Shown: piece by piece, positions 9,145 through 15,957 of the stretch
Layout: each line of letters starts with the position of its first letter
How positions within the stretch are numbered: position 1 is the stretch's first letter
Virus record (IMG/VR): IMGVR_UViG_3300025641_000016
Location: 1 to 42,984 of that record
Length of the DNA stretch: 42,984 nucleotides
Direction: 5' to 3' (one strand)
Origin: a virus
Translations under genes and position numbers: made by a program
The notes under the pieces: model-generated
What the model was told of the DNA's origin: nothing
Databases searched by the model: none
Seen by the model: only the letters and a program-made list of their open reading frames with translations

Positions 9145-10323
9145 ATGAACATTCCAATATATGATGGTTGTCCTATATGGAACCCAGATGCAGTTCCTTT
9201 TGGGTTTTATAACAATCAGGAAGACTTTAAAGCCGACTCAGTTAAAGTAGCAAAATTTGTTGCTTCAAGGTTAGGTTATCCTATAGTGGATGTTGAACTC
9301 CAATCAGGGTCAATATTTACTGCTTTTGAAGAGGCCGTTACCACATATGGTAATGAATTATATGCATATAAAATAAGAGATAACCAATTATCTTTAGAAG
9401 GTTTACCAACAGGGTCTTCATTAAACCAAGCTTTATTATCACCTACATTTGAACCTATAGTTAGGTTAACAGAAATGTATGGATCAGAAGCAGGTTCGGG
9501 AGGTAATGTTCCTTATTATTCTGGTTCATTTGATTTAACATCAAGTATTCAAGATTATTCTTTTTCTACATTTATGACAGCTAGTGGATTTACTGGTTCT
9601 GAATATCAAAATGGTTTAGAAATAAAAAGAGTATTTTATGAACAAAGAGTACCTGCATCCGCTCAATATCTTGACCCTTATTCAGGGTGGGGTTTTGGAG
9701 GTTCACCTGCAGCCGGTATAGCTGGTTTAGGAGGATTTGGTGGTGGTACTGGGTATTTAACTATGCCCTTAAGTTATGATATGCAGGTAATTCAAGCTAT
9801 AGAAATGAACCAACAGGTTAGATGGAATCAATATAGTTTTGAAATTAGGAATGATAAATTAAGATTATTCCCTATCCCTAACTTTAGTAATTATTCCCTT
9901 GAAACAACTAACAAAGTATGGTTTGAATATATTTTAAGAGATGAAAGAATAGCCACTTCAGTACAACAAATGCCTGGTAATGTATCAAATGTTTCAAATG
10001 CCCCATTTGATAACCCTAATTATGATTTTATAAATTCAGTTGGTAGACAATGGATATTTGAATATACATTAGCCTTATCTAAAGAAATGTTAGGATATGT
10101 AAGAGGTAAATACGGAACAATTCCAATTCCTAATGCAGACGTTACATTAAACCAATCAGATTTAATTGCAGCAGCAACATCAGAAAAAACAGCATTAATA
10201 GAAAGATTAAGAGCATACTTTGATGAAACTTCAAGAATGGCTTCATTAGAAAGAAGAGCAAAAGAAGGAGATTCTAAAATGTTGGAACTACAGAAAGTTC
10301 CATACACAATTTATATAGCATAA
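9145..10323 (+). CDS. Neck/head-completion protein, gp13-like by position
   Basis: A 392-aa soluble protein encoded directly before the gp14-like and gp15-like genes, the slot held by neck protein gp13 in T4 (309 aa). The N-terminus begins MNIPIYDGCPIWNPDAVPFG. A Gly-rich stretch (about 185-205) interrupts an otherwise mixed alpha/beta sequence. The C-terminal 80 residues are helical and charged. I see no sequence motif that proves gp13 identity, so the name rests on gene order. It could also be another connector protein. The stop is followed after one base by the next start, implying cotranslation. Confidence 0.68.
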   Translation: MNIPIYDGCPIWNPDAVPFGFYNNQEDFKADSVKVAKFVASRLGYPIVDVELQSGSIFTAFEEAVTTYGNELYAYKIRDNQLSLEGLPTGSSLNQALLSPTFEPIVRLTEMYGSEAGSGGNVPYYSGSFDLTSSIQDYSFSTFMTASGFTGSEYQNGLEIKRVFYEQRVPASAQYLDPYSGWGFGGSPAAGIAGLGGFGGGTGYLTMPLSYDMQVIQAIEMNQQVRWNQYSFEIRNDKLRLFPIPNFSNYSLETTNKVWFEYILRDERIATSVQQMPGNVSNVSNAPFDNPNYDFINSVGRQWIFEYTLALSKEMLGYVRGKYGTIPIPNADVTLNQSDLIAAATSEKTALIERLRAYFDETSRMASLERRAKEGDSKMLELQKVPYTIYIA

Positions 10324-10324
10324 T

Positions 10325-10858
10325 ATGGCAATGTATACAACAGCACGCGATGTTTCTTTATTAAGACACCTTAATAGAGAATTAATGGGTAATATTATTA
10401 CCCAACAATGTGCTATATACCAATTTAAATTAGAAGAAACTAAAGTAAACTTATATGGTGAGGCGGCTGAAGAAAAATATTATGATGGTCCCTTCCTATT
10501 TAATGTTTTAATAAATAGAACAGACCAGAACTTCCCAGGTGGTAATTTTGAACTTATTACCCAAGAACAAACTATAGATTTTTTCTTCCTAAGGGATGAT
10601 TTAATTAAAGCTAATATTGTACCTGAGGTTGGTGACATAATTTTATATCAAGAAAGTTATTTTGGAGTCCAAGGCACAATTGCTAATCAATATTGGGGAG
10701 GTAAAAATCCTGCTTATCCTAATAACGACTATGATGGTACTCCAAACCCACTAAACCCAGGATTAGATAAATTTGGGGAAAGTGTTTCAATATTAGCCTC
10801 TACATATTATATCCCAGCAGATAAAGTTAATATTTCACCTTATAAAGAAAGATTTTAA
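10325..10858 (+). CDS. 14: Neck protein, T4 gp14-like
   Basis: A 177-aa homologue of the T4 neck protein gp14 (256 aa), which joins the filled head to the tail. The N-terminal RHLNRELMGNIITQQCAIYQ followed by KVNLYGEAAEEKYY (about 14-55) matches the family pattern of a helix followed by N-x-Y-G-E. The next segment with LINRTDQNF and an acidic beta-rich region fits the body of the domain. It is shorter than the T4 protein at the C-terminus. The stop overlaps the next start as TAATG, so translation of the downstream gene is probably coupled. Confidence 0.82.
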   Translation: MAMYTTARDVSLLRHLNRELMGNIITQQCAIYQFKLEETKVNLYGEAAEEKYYDGPFLFNVLINRTDQNFPGGNFELITQEQTIDFFFLRDDLIKANIVPEVGDIILYQESYFGVQGTIANQYWGGKNPAYPNNDYDGTPNPLNPGLDKFGESVSILASTYYIPADKVNISPYKERF

Positions 10859-11811
10859 TGGCTGCACCTAGAAAACCACAACCAAAGTCTCAATTGACTT
10901 TAAGTAACCAAAAAATAACCCCATTCCCTGGTATTGAGAATAGAGGAGGTCAGGACAATCCTAATAAGGTTGATGAGTTACGTAATACCCATTCAAATTA
11001 TCAAGAAACCGGAATCCCTTTTAACCGATCTACTAAGATGAGTTTTAAGGAGGATAATACTAAACAGTATTCTATTGGAATTAAAGATTTAGATGAATCT
11101 GTATTTTATTATTTTAAAAATGTTATAAAACCTTTTGTATATCAAAATGCTACTAGAAGGGATGTGCCAGTATTATATGGTGCTTCTGAAAGGTGGAACC
11201 AATATCAAAAAGACGGGTCATATAGAGATAAAAGTGGCGCTATAATGTTACCTATTATTGTAATTAAAAGAAATAGTATTTCAAAGGATAGGACAGTTGC
11301 TAATAAATTAGATGCTAATCAACCCAACTTATATGGTACGTGGTCTAAACAATTTAGCAAAAAGAATTTTTATAGTAACTTTTCCACTTTAAATAATAGA
11401 AAACCAGTAGAAAAATTTCATGTAGTAGCCCAACCAGATTATGTAACAATAGAATATAGTTGCCTAATTCAAACATATTATATGGAACAATTAAATAAAA
11501 TAATTGAAGCCTGTGAATATGCATCTGATGCTTATTGGGGTAATCCTGAAAGATTTCAATTTAGAGCATTTATAGACCAATTTACAACTGCTACTGAGTT
11601 AAACCAAGGGCAAGACAGATTAGTAAAAGGTGAATTTAACTTAAGATTACGAGGATACATAATTCCAGATACAATTCAAAAAGAATTAAACTCAACTAAA
11701 GTATATAACTCAAAAGCTAAAGTAACAATTACAACTGAAGCTGTTAGTAATTTAGAGGATACTACTACCCCAATTCAAAACCCTACTACAGATGGTCGCA
11801 GTAGAGTGTAA
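10858..11811 (+). CDS. 15: Tail completion and sheath stabiliser, T4 gp15-like
   Basis: A 317-aa protein matching the gp15 tail terminator family, which caps the tail tube and sheath and binds the neck. Family features are a VPVLYGASERW segment (about 102-112), an AIMLPIIVIKR strand (about 126-136), the central QPDYVTIEYSCLIQTYYMEQ and the C-terminal RGYIIPDT. T4 gp15 (272 aa) has the same order V-P-V/I-x-Y-A-S, then E-L-S-I-F-T-R-Y, then G-W-M-Y-P. The first 60 residues are basic, Pro/Gln-rich and probably disordered. The ATG shares its A with the stop of gp14 (TAATG). Confidence 0.82.
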   Translation: MAAPRKPQPKSQLTLSNQKITPFPGIENRGGQDNPNKVDELRNTHSNYQETGIPFNRSTKMSFKEDNTKQYSIGIKDLDESVFYYFKNVIKPFVYQNATRRDVPVLYGASERWNQYQKDGSYRDKSGAIMLPIIVIKRNSISKDRTVANKLDANQPNLYGTWSKQFSKKNFYSNFSTLNNRKPVEKFHVVAQPDYVTIEYSCLIQTYYMEQLNKIIEACEYASDAYWGNPERFQFRAFIDQFTTATELNQGQDRLVKGEFNLRLRGYIIPDTIQKELNSTKVYNSKAKVTITTEAVSNLEDTTTPIQNPTTDGRSRV

Positions 11812-11828
11812 TTTTAACACCCCTATTA

Positions 11829-11839
11829 TATATTTATCA
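11829..11839 (+). promoter_or_regulatory. TATATTTATCA, variant of the late motif
   Basis: TATATTTATCA followed by TAAATTAAAAC lies 18 bases before the ATG at 11858. It resembles the AATATTTATAA copies but differs at three positions, so the assignment is weak. Confidence 0.3.
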
Positions 11840-11857
11840 TAAATTAAAACATCCAAA

Positions 11858-12109
11858 ATGGAAAGCAAACAGTTATCAGACAAAGAGTTACAACTTTTAA
11901 AAGATTATCAAGAAAAAATTAATGTAATAATAGTAAGTTTAGGTAAAATAGATTTACAAATAGATGCTTACAAAAGAAGTAAAGAAAAATTATTAAAAGA
12001 GTACCAAGAATTAGAAGTAAATCAACTAAAAACAGCCCAAGAATTACAAGATAAATATGGGGAAGGTAATATTGATTTAACAGATGGAAAATTTACACCA
12101 ATAAGTTAA
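11858..12109 (+). CDS. Small coiled-coil protein before tail sheath
   Basis: An 83-aa Lys/Glu/Gln-rich protein. Residues about 5-65 form an almost continuous amphipathic helix with leucine/isoleucine heptads, ending in a short Gly/Asp tail. No cysteine, signal peptide or membrane segment. It sits between gp15 and the sheath, so a structural or assembly role is plausible, but I do not recognise the family. The ATG is preceded by AAAACATCCAAA, an A-rich leader without Shine-Dalgarno. Confidence 0.6.
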   Translation: MESKQLSDKELQLLKDYQEKINVIIVSLGKIDLQIDAYKRSKEKLLKEYQELEVNQLKTAQELQDKYGEGNIDLTDGKFTPIS

Positions 12110-12127
12110 TTTCTTGAAGAAATTTTT
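12108..12127 (+). terminator. Weak terminator-like palindrome before tail sheath
   Basis: AATTTCTT (12108-12115) and AAGAAATT (12117-12124) form a palindrome followed by T's to 12127. The stem is AT-rich and overlaps the stop of the preceding gene. The AATATTTATAA motif follows within one base, so it may insulate the sheath promoter. Confidence 0.35.
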
Positions 12128-12138
12128 AATATTTATAA
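12128..12138 (+). promoter_or_regulatory. AATATTTATAA motif upstream of tail sheath
   Basis: An exact copy of the recurrent motif, ending 27 bases before the sheath ATG. The intervening leader is A-rich and has no Shine-Dalgarno. Confidence 0.5.
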
Positions 12139-12165
12139 CAAAACAATCAATAACAAAACATAACA

Positions 12166-13929
12166 ATGGCAGAAACATTATCATCTCCAGGTGTATTAGC
12201 AAGAGAAAATGACTCATCCTTTATTGGTGCGCGTCCTTTAACTTTTGGTGCCGCTATCATAGGCCCAGCTGTAAAAGGTCCCGTTGGAATACCAACAGCT
12301 GTTGGATCATTTTCCCAATATGAAGCTATTTTCGGAGGGTCCGTAGAAAGTGGATCTCAGTATTACACATATTTAAACTCAATAGCAGCAAGAAATTACT
12401 TTTCCCAAGGAGGTCAATCTCTTTTAGTTACTAGAGTAGTAACAGGATCATTTACATCAGCAGTTACTTCAGGAAGTACAGCAGGTGCTAATAATTCAGG
12501 AATTGTTACTTTAGGGTTTGCGGATGCTAATGATGCTGGTTACCATGTATCAGCATTCCAATTATCAACTATTTCTGAAGGAACTATAATGAATAACTGG
12601 TCAGAAACAGATGCTGCTGGTGGTACTTTAAATGGTGGTACAGCTGATAACCTTAGATGGGAAATCGGATCTGTTAACACATCATCAGGTCAATTTTCAT
12701 TATTTATTAGACGAGGTAATGATACATCAAATCAAAGAGCTATATTAGAATCTTATAATAATTTATCAATGGATCCTACTGCTCCTAATTATGTAGCAAA
12801 GGCCATAGGTAATACTTTTCAAACAATAGAGCAAGATGGGACTGATTACTATGTTAAAACCAATGGTGATTATGTTAATAGAAGTGCTTACGTTTATGTA
12901 AGTGCCGTAAATACTCCAACCCCACAATATTTTGATAATAACGGAACTGTTAAACCAAACTTTACAGGTAGTATGCCTGCAGTAGGTTCAGGTTCATTTG
13001 CATCAGCCACTGGAAATAATTTTGAAAATGGTGATGCTTTATTTAATCAAAACATAACAGCTACAAATATACAAGGTATTAGCCCAGATGATTATACATC
13101 ATCAATTCAATTACTAAGTAATACTGATGATTACCAATTTAATGTAATCTCAGCTCCTGGATTAATAGGAACTTTACATACACAAACAGCACAATTAGTT
13201 TCCTTAGCACAAGGTAGAACAGATTGTATTTCAGTAATTGATTTAGTGCCATACAATAGTACTATCGGAACAGTAACAAATGAGGCAGCAGGATATGATA
13301 CGTCATATTCAGCTACATACTGGCCGTGGTTACAAACAATCGACACAGCCACTGGACAAACCGTTTGGGCACCAGCTTCAACGTATATTCCAGCAGTATA
13401 TGCATTTACTGATGCATCTTCAGACCCATGGTTCGCACCAGCAGGTTTAATTAGAGGAGCTTTAGGAAGTGTAATTAGAGCAGAAAGAAAATTAACAGCA
13501 GGTAATAGAGATACTTTATACGAAGCAAATGTTAACCCAATTGCAACATTCCCAGGAAGTGGAGTTGTAGTATTTGGACAGAAAACATTACAGAAAAGAG
13601 CAAGTGCTTTAGATCGTGTAAATGTACGTAGATTGCTAATTGCTCTTAAAGGATACATTACTCAAGTATCGGATAACTTAGTATTTGAACAAAATACAAT
13701 TGCTACAAGAAACAATTTCTTAGCACAAGTTAACCCATACTTAGAATCAGTACAACAAAGACAAGGTTTGTATGCTTTCCAAGTAGTAATGGATGAGACA
13801 AACAACACACCAGATGTTATTGATAGAAATGAGCTAGTAGGACAAATTTACCTACAACCAACTAAAACAGCAGAATTCGTAATTTTAGATTTCAATGTTT
13901 TACCAACTGGAGCAACATTTCCTGAATAA
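12166..13929 (+). CDS. 18: Contractile tail sheath protein, T4 gp18-like
   Basis: A 587-aa sheath subunit that surrounds the tail tube and contracts on infection. The N-terminal SSPGVLARENDSS and the following P-V-G-I-P-T-A-V-G-S-F with Y-E-A-I-F-G-G (about 41-58) are standard for sheath proteins. The C-terminal RRLLIALKGYI, the helix with LVFEQNTIATR and the final F-V-I-L-D-F-N-V strand form the conserved sheath core that carries the donor strand. Residues about 90-330 are the variable outer domains. Slightly shorter than T4 gp18 (659 aa). Tube gene follows in the usual sheath-tube order. Confidence 0.96.
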   Translation: MAETLSSPGVLARENDSSFIGARPLTFGAAIIGPAVKGPVGIPTAVGSFSQYEAIFGGSVESGSQYYTYLNSIAARNYFSQGGQSLLVTRVVTGSFTSAVTSGSTAGANNSGIVTLGFADANDAGYHVSAFQLSTISEGTIMNNWSETDAAGGTLNGGTADNLRWEIGSVNTSSGQFSLFIRRGNDTSNQRAILESYNNLSMDPTAPNYVAKAIGNTFQTIEQDGTDYYVKTNGDYVNRSAYVYVSAVNTPTPQYFDNNGTVKPNFTGSMPAVGSGSFASATGNNFENGDALFNQNITATNIQGISPDDYTSSIQLLSNTDDYQFNVISAPGLIGTLHTQTAQLVSLAQGRTDCISVIDLVPYNSTIGTVTNEAAGYDTSYSATYWPWLQTIDTATGQTVWAPASTYIPAVYAFTDASSDPWFAPAGLIRGALGSVIRAERKLTAGNRDTLYEANVNPIATFPGSGVVVFGQKTLQKRASALDRVNVRRLLIALKGYITQVSDNLVFEQNTIATRNNFLAQVNPYLESVQQRQGLYAFQVVMDETNNTPDVIDRNELVGQIYLQPTKTAEFVILDFNVLPTGATFPE

Positions 13930-13943
13930 AAACAAAATATATC

Positions 13944-13954
13944 AATATTTATAA
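13944..13954 (+). promoter_or_regulatory. AATATTTATAA motif upstream of tail tube
   Basis: An exact copy ending 17 bases before the tube ATG, followed by TAAAATAAAACAATAAA. The tube can thus be transcribed separately from the sheath. Confidence 0.5.
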
Positions 13955-13971
13955 TAAAATAAAACAATAAA

Positions 13972-14460
13972 ATGGCAGTATTAGACCCAAACGAAATATT
14001 TTATACAGCATTTGAGCCAAAACAGGCAAATAGATTTATCATGTATGTTGATGGAATCCCTTCATATCAAATTAAAGCTATGGGAGCTGTTTCATTATCC
14101 CAAGGATCAGTACCTTTAAACCATATAAACGTACAACGTTTTGTTAAAGGTAAAACAACTTGGAATACAATTCAAATGACGTTATTTGATCCAATTACTC
14201 CAAGTGGTGCACAAGCAGTAATGGAGTGGGTTAGACTACACCATGAATCAGTAACAGGTAGAGACGGGTATAGTGATTTCTATAAAAAAGATTTAACTAT
14301 GAACGTATTAGGACCTGTAGGTGATATCGTATCTGAATGGATTATCAAAGGAGCACTTATCACAGAAGCTACCTTTGGAGATTACAATTGGGATACAGAA
14401 AGTACTGCAGTTGAATTACAAATCACAGTTCAACCAGATTACTGTATATTGAACTTTTAA
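13972..14460 (+). CDS. 19: Tail tube protein, T4 gp19-like
   Basis: A 162-aa tube subunit, nearly the length of T4 gp19 (163 aa). The sequence runs from a short N-terminal arm through a R-F-I-M-Y-V-D-G-I-P-S-Y strand to a basic H-I-N-V-Q-R-F-V-K-G-K loop and a tryptophan-rich W-N-T-I-Q-M-T strand. It ends in V-E-L-Q-I-T-V-Q-P-D-Y-C, typical of phage tube folds. It forms the hexameric rings of the inner tail tube. It follows the sheath and is closed by a strong terminator. Confidence 0.95.
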   Translation: MAVLDPNEIFYTAFEPKQANRFIMYVDGIPSYQIKAMGAVSLSQGSVPLNHINVQRFVKGKTTWNTIQMTLFDPITPSGAQAVMEWVRLHHESVTGRDGYSDFYKKDLTMNVLGPVGDIVSEWIIKGALITEATFGDYNWDTESTAVELQITVQPDYCILNF

Positions 14461-14492
14461 AAATAATTTTTTTACCCTTCCTTTTGAAAATT

Positions 14493-14518
14493 GCTTGGCT
14501 TTGGCCAAGCTTTTTTTT
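14493..14518 (+). terminator. Strong intrinsic terminator after tail tube
   Basis: A 7-bp stem, GCTTGGC (14493-14499) with GCCAAGC (14504-14510), loop TTTG, followed by eight T's. It ends the sheath-tube unit. Confidence 0.92.
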
Positions 14519-14575
14519 ATATTACATAACAGTATTAAAAGGAATAGTTCTTTAAACATTTAAAAAGAACAAAAT

Positions 14576-14845
14576 ATGGAAAATTTAGAATTTATGTTAG
14601 GTGTCCTATCCACAGTAGGTGTATTCTTAGTAGGGTATGCTTCGATAGGGGTATTTAAGGTGAAAGCCAAAGTAAAAGATATTAACCAATCTGTAGATAA
14701 AGCTTATTTAGCTATGGATGAAATAAGCAAAGATCATTATAATAATGTGAATGACTTGCGATTAGATTGCCAAAATCAAATTGATGAACTATATAGACAT
14801 ATAGATTCAAGATTTGATAAGTTTGAAAATAGAATAAATAAATAA
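14576..14845 (+). CDS. Small membrane-anchored coiled-coil protein
   Basis: An 89-aa protein with one hydrophobic helix near the N-terminus (about residues 7-28) followed by a charged helical tail (about 30-89) with N-Q-S-V-D-K and D-E-I-S-K heptads. There is no lipobox or cleavage site, so it is probably an anchored protein with a cytoplasmic or periplasmic stalk. It lies between the tail tube terminator and the gp26-like gene. Function is not recognised; a spanin-like or superinfection role is possible but not supported by a motif. Confidence 0.6.
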   Translation: MENLEFMLGVLSTVGVFLVGYASIGVFKVKAKVKDINQSVDKAYLAMDEISKDHYNNVNDLRLDCQNQIDELYRHIDSRFDKFENRINK

Positions 14846-14918
14846 TAATAACCGTTTTAAGAACTTTCCTTTTTAATACTTATTAATGACAATAAAGTTA
14901 TAACTAAATAAAATTTAT

Positions 14919-15650
14919 ATGAGTGAATTTAAATTCCCAACCGAAGAGGTTGAATTGCCTTCTAAAGGCCTAATCTATCCAAAAGACCACCCTTTATCTA
15001 GTGGTAAAGTAGAAATTAAATATATGACAGCAAAGGAAGAAGATATCCTTTCTAATCAATCATTTATCCAAAAAGGTAATGTATTGGAAAAATTACTTAG
15101 ATCAGTTATAATAAATAAAGATATTAATGTAGATGATTTAATAGTTGGTGATAAAAATGCATTATTAATTGCTACTCGTATTTTAGGATATGGTAAAGAA
15201 TATGATATAGTAGTAAAGGGTCAAAATTATACTTTAGATATGTCATCTTTAGAAAATAAAGAATTTGATGAGTCTAAATTTGAAGCAGGTAAAAATGAAT
15301 TTAATTTTACAACCCCTTCTACTGGAACTGTTTTAACATACCAACTAGCTACAGGTAAATTAGAAAAACAAATAGACCGAGAGTTAGCAGGTCTTAAAAA
15401 AATTAATAAAGAAAATTCTACAGAGCTTACTACAAGACTAAAATATCTAATAACATCCGTGGATGGTAGTGAAGAAAAAAAAGATATTAGAGACTTTGTA
15501 GATAATATGTTTCTAGCACGGGATTCAAGAGCATTTAGAGACCACGTTGCAGCAACCCAACCAGATGTAAATTTATCATACATTTTGGATAATGGAGAGG
15601 AGGTGACCATTCCAATTGGTCTAAACTTTTTTTGGCCTGACTACAACTAA
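14919..15650 (+). CDS. 26: Baseplate hub/tail-assembly protein, T4 gp26-like
   Basis: A 243-aa protein with the N-terminal signature of the T4 gp26 family: EVELPSKGLIYP followed by the I-K-Y-M-T-A-K-E-E-D-I-L-S segment (about 11-46). It ends I-P-I-G-L-N-F-F-W-P-D-Y-N. In other tailed phages the pair of genes directly before the tape measure encodes the tail-assembly chaperone made in two forms by frameshifting. The position here, before a short second-frame ORF and the tape measure, matches that. The Phe-Phe codons form a seven-T run (15627-15633) where a +1 shift would enter the downstream frame. No Shine-Dalgarno; the ATG follows an A-rich leader. Confidence 0.82.
   Translation: MSEFKFPTEEVELPSKGLIYPKDHPLSSGKVEIKYMTAKEEDILSNQSFIQKGNVLEKLLRSVIINKDINVDDLIVGDKNALLIATRILGYGKEYDIVVKGQNYTLDMSSLENKEFDESKFEAGKNEFNFTTPSTGTVLTYQLATGKLEKQIDRELAGLKKINKENSTELTTRLKYLITSVDGSEEKKDIRDFVDNMFLARDSRAFRDHVAATQPDVNLSYILDNGEEVTIPIGLNFFWPDYN
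15627..15633 (+). promoter_or_regulatory. Putative +1 (or -2) programmed frameshift site, T7 run
   Basis: Seven T's read as TTT-TTT in the gp26-like frame, 15 bases before its stop (15648-15650). The second frame has an in-frame stop at 15622-15624, just upstream of the run, and is then open to 15933. A Phe-tRNA can re-pair perfectly on TTT after a +1 slip. The fused product would be about 337 aa (238 before the slip, 99 after). A homopolymer sequencing error is the alternative. Confidence 0.6.
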
Positions 15651-15741
15651 TGCCCCTGAGGTACGTTTAAATCTTTTTAGAATAATCCACCAATTAGTCT
15701 TCCATGGTAAAGGTGGATATGACTTTAATACCATATATAAT

Positions 15742-15933
15742 ATGCCTATATGGTTAAGGAAATTTACTTATTCTGAAATAAAAGATTTTAACAACGAGGA
15801 AAAGAAAGCCTATGAAAACAACTCCCCAGGGGGTAAAAATCAAAAAAATATGATTAATTCTGATGGTAAAATTAACACACCTGATTTTGCTTCAGCATCT
15901 AAACCCTATAAGGGTAAAACAAGTTATAATTAG
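15742..15933 (+). CDS. Second-frame tail-assembly chaperone segment (gp51-like position)
   Basis: From the first ATG this is a 63-aa protein starting MPIWLRKFTYSEIKDFNNEE. The same frame is open from 15625, and the upstream translation, including RLNLFRIIHQLVFHGKGGYD just before the ATG, looks like conserved protein: in T4-like phages I recall the V-F-x-G-x-G-G-Y and Y-N-M-P-I-W-L-R-R-F segments together. There is no ATG, GTG or TTG between 15625 and 15742. So the real product is probably a frameshift extension of the gp26-like protein rather than a free 63-aa protein. The C-terminal half is Lys/Asn/Gly-rich and likely disordered. The tape measure starts 24 bases later. Confidence 0.65.
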   Translation: MPIWLRKFTYSEIKDFNNEEKKAYENNSPGGKNQKNMINSDGKINTPDFASASKPYKGKTSYN

Positions 15934-15934
15934 T

Positions 15935-15945
15935 AATATTTATAA
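15935..15945 (+). promoter_or_regulatory. AATATTTATAA motif upstream of tape measure
   Basis: An exact copy beginning two bases after the preceding stop and ending 12 bases before the tape measure ATG. Confidence 0.48.
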
Positions 15946-15957
15946 TAAAATACCTAC

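Noticed and set aside
13131-13658. 175-codon minus-strand ORF inside the sheath gene
   Set aside because: Shadow of a strongly supported gp18-like gene; its translation has no recognisable domain and no promoter or leader on that strand.
15227-15610. 127-codon minus-strand ORF inside the gp26-like gene
   Set aside because: Antisense to a conserved structural gene; Ser/Leu-rich translation typical of shadow frames.
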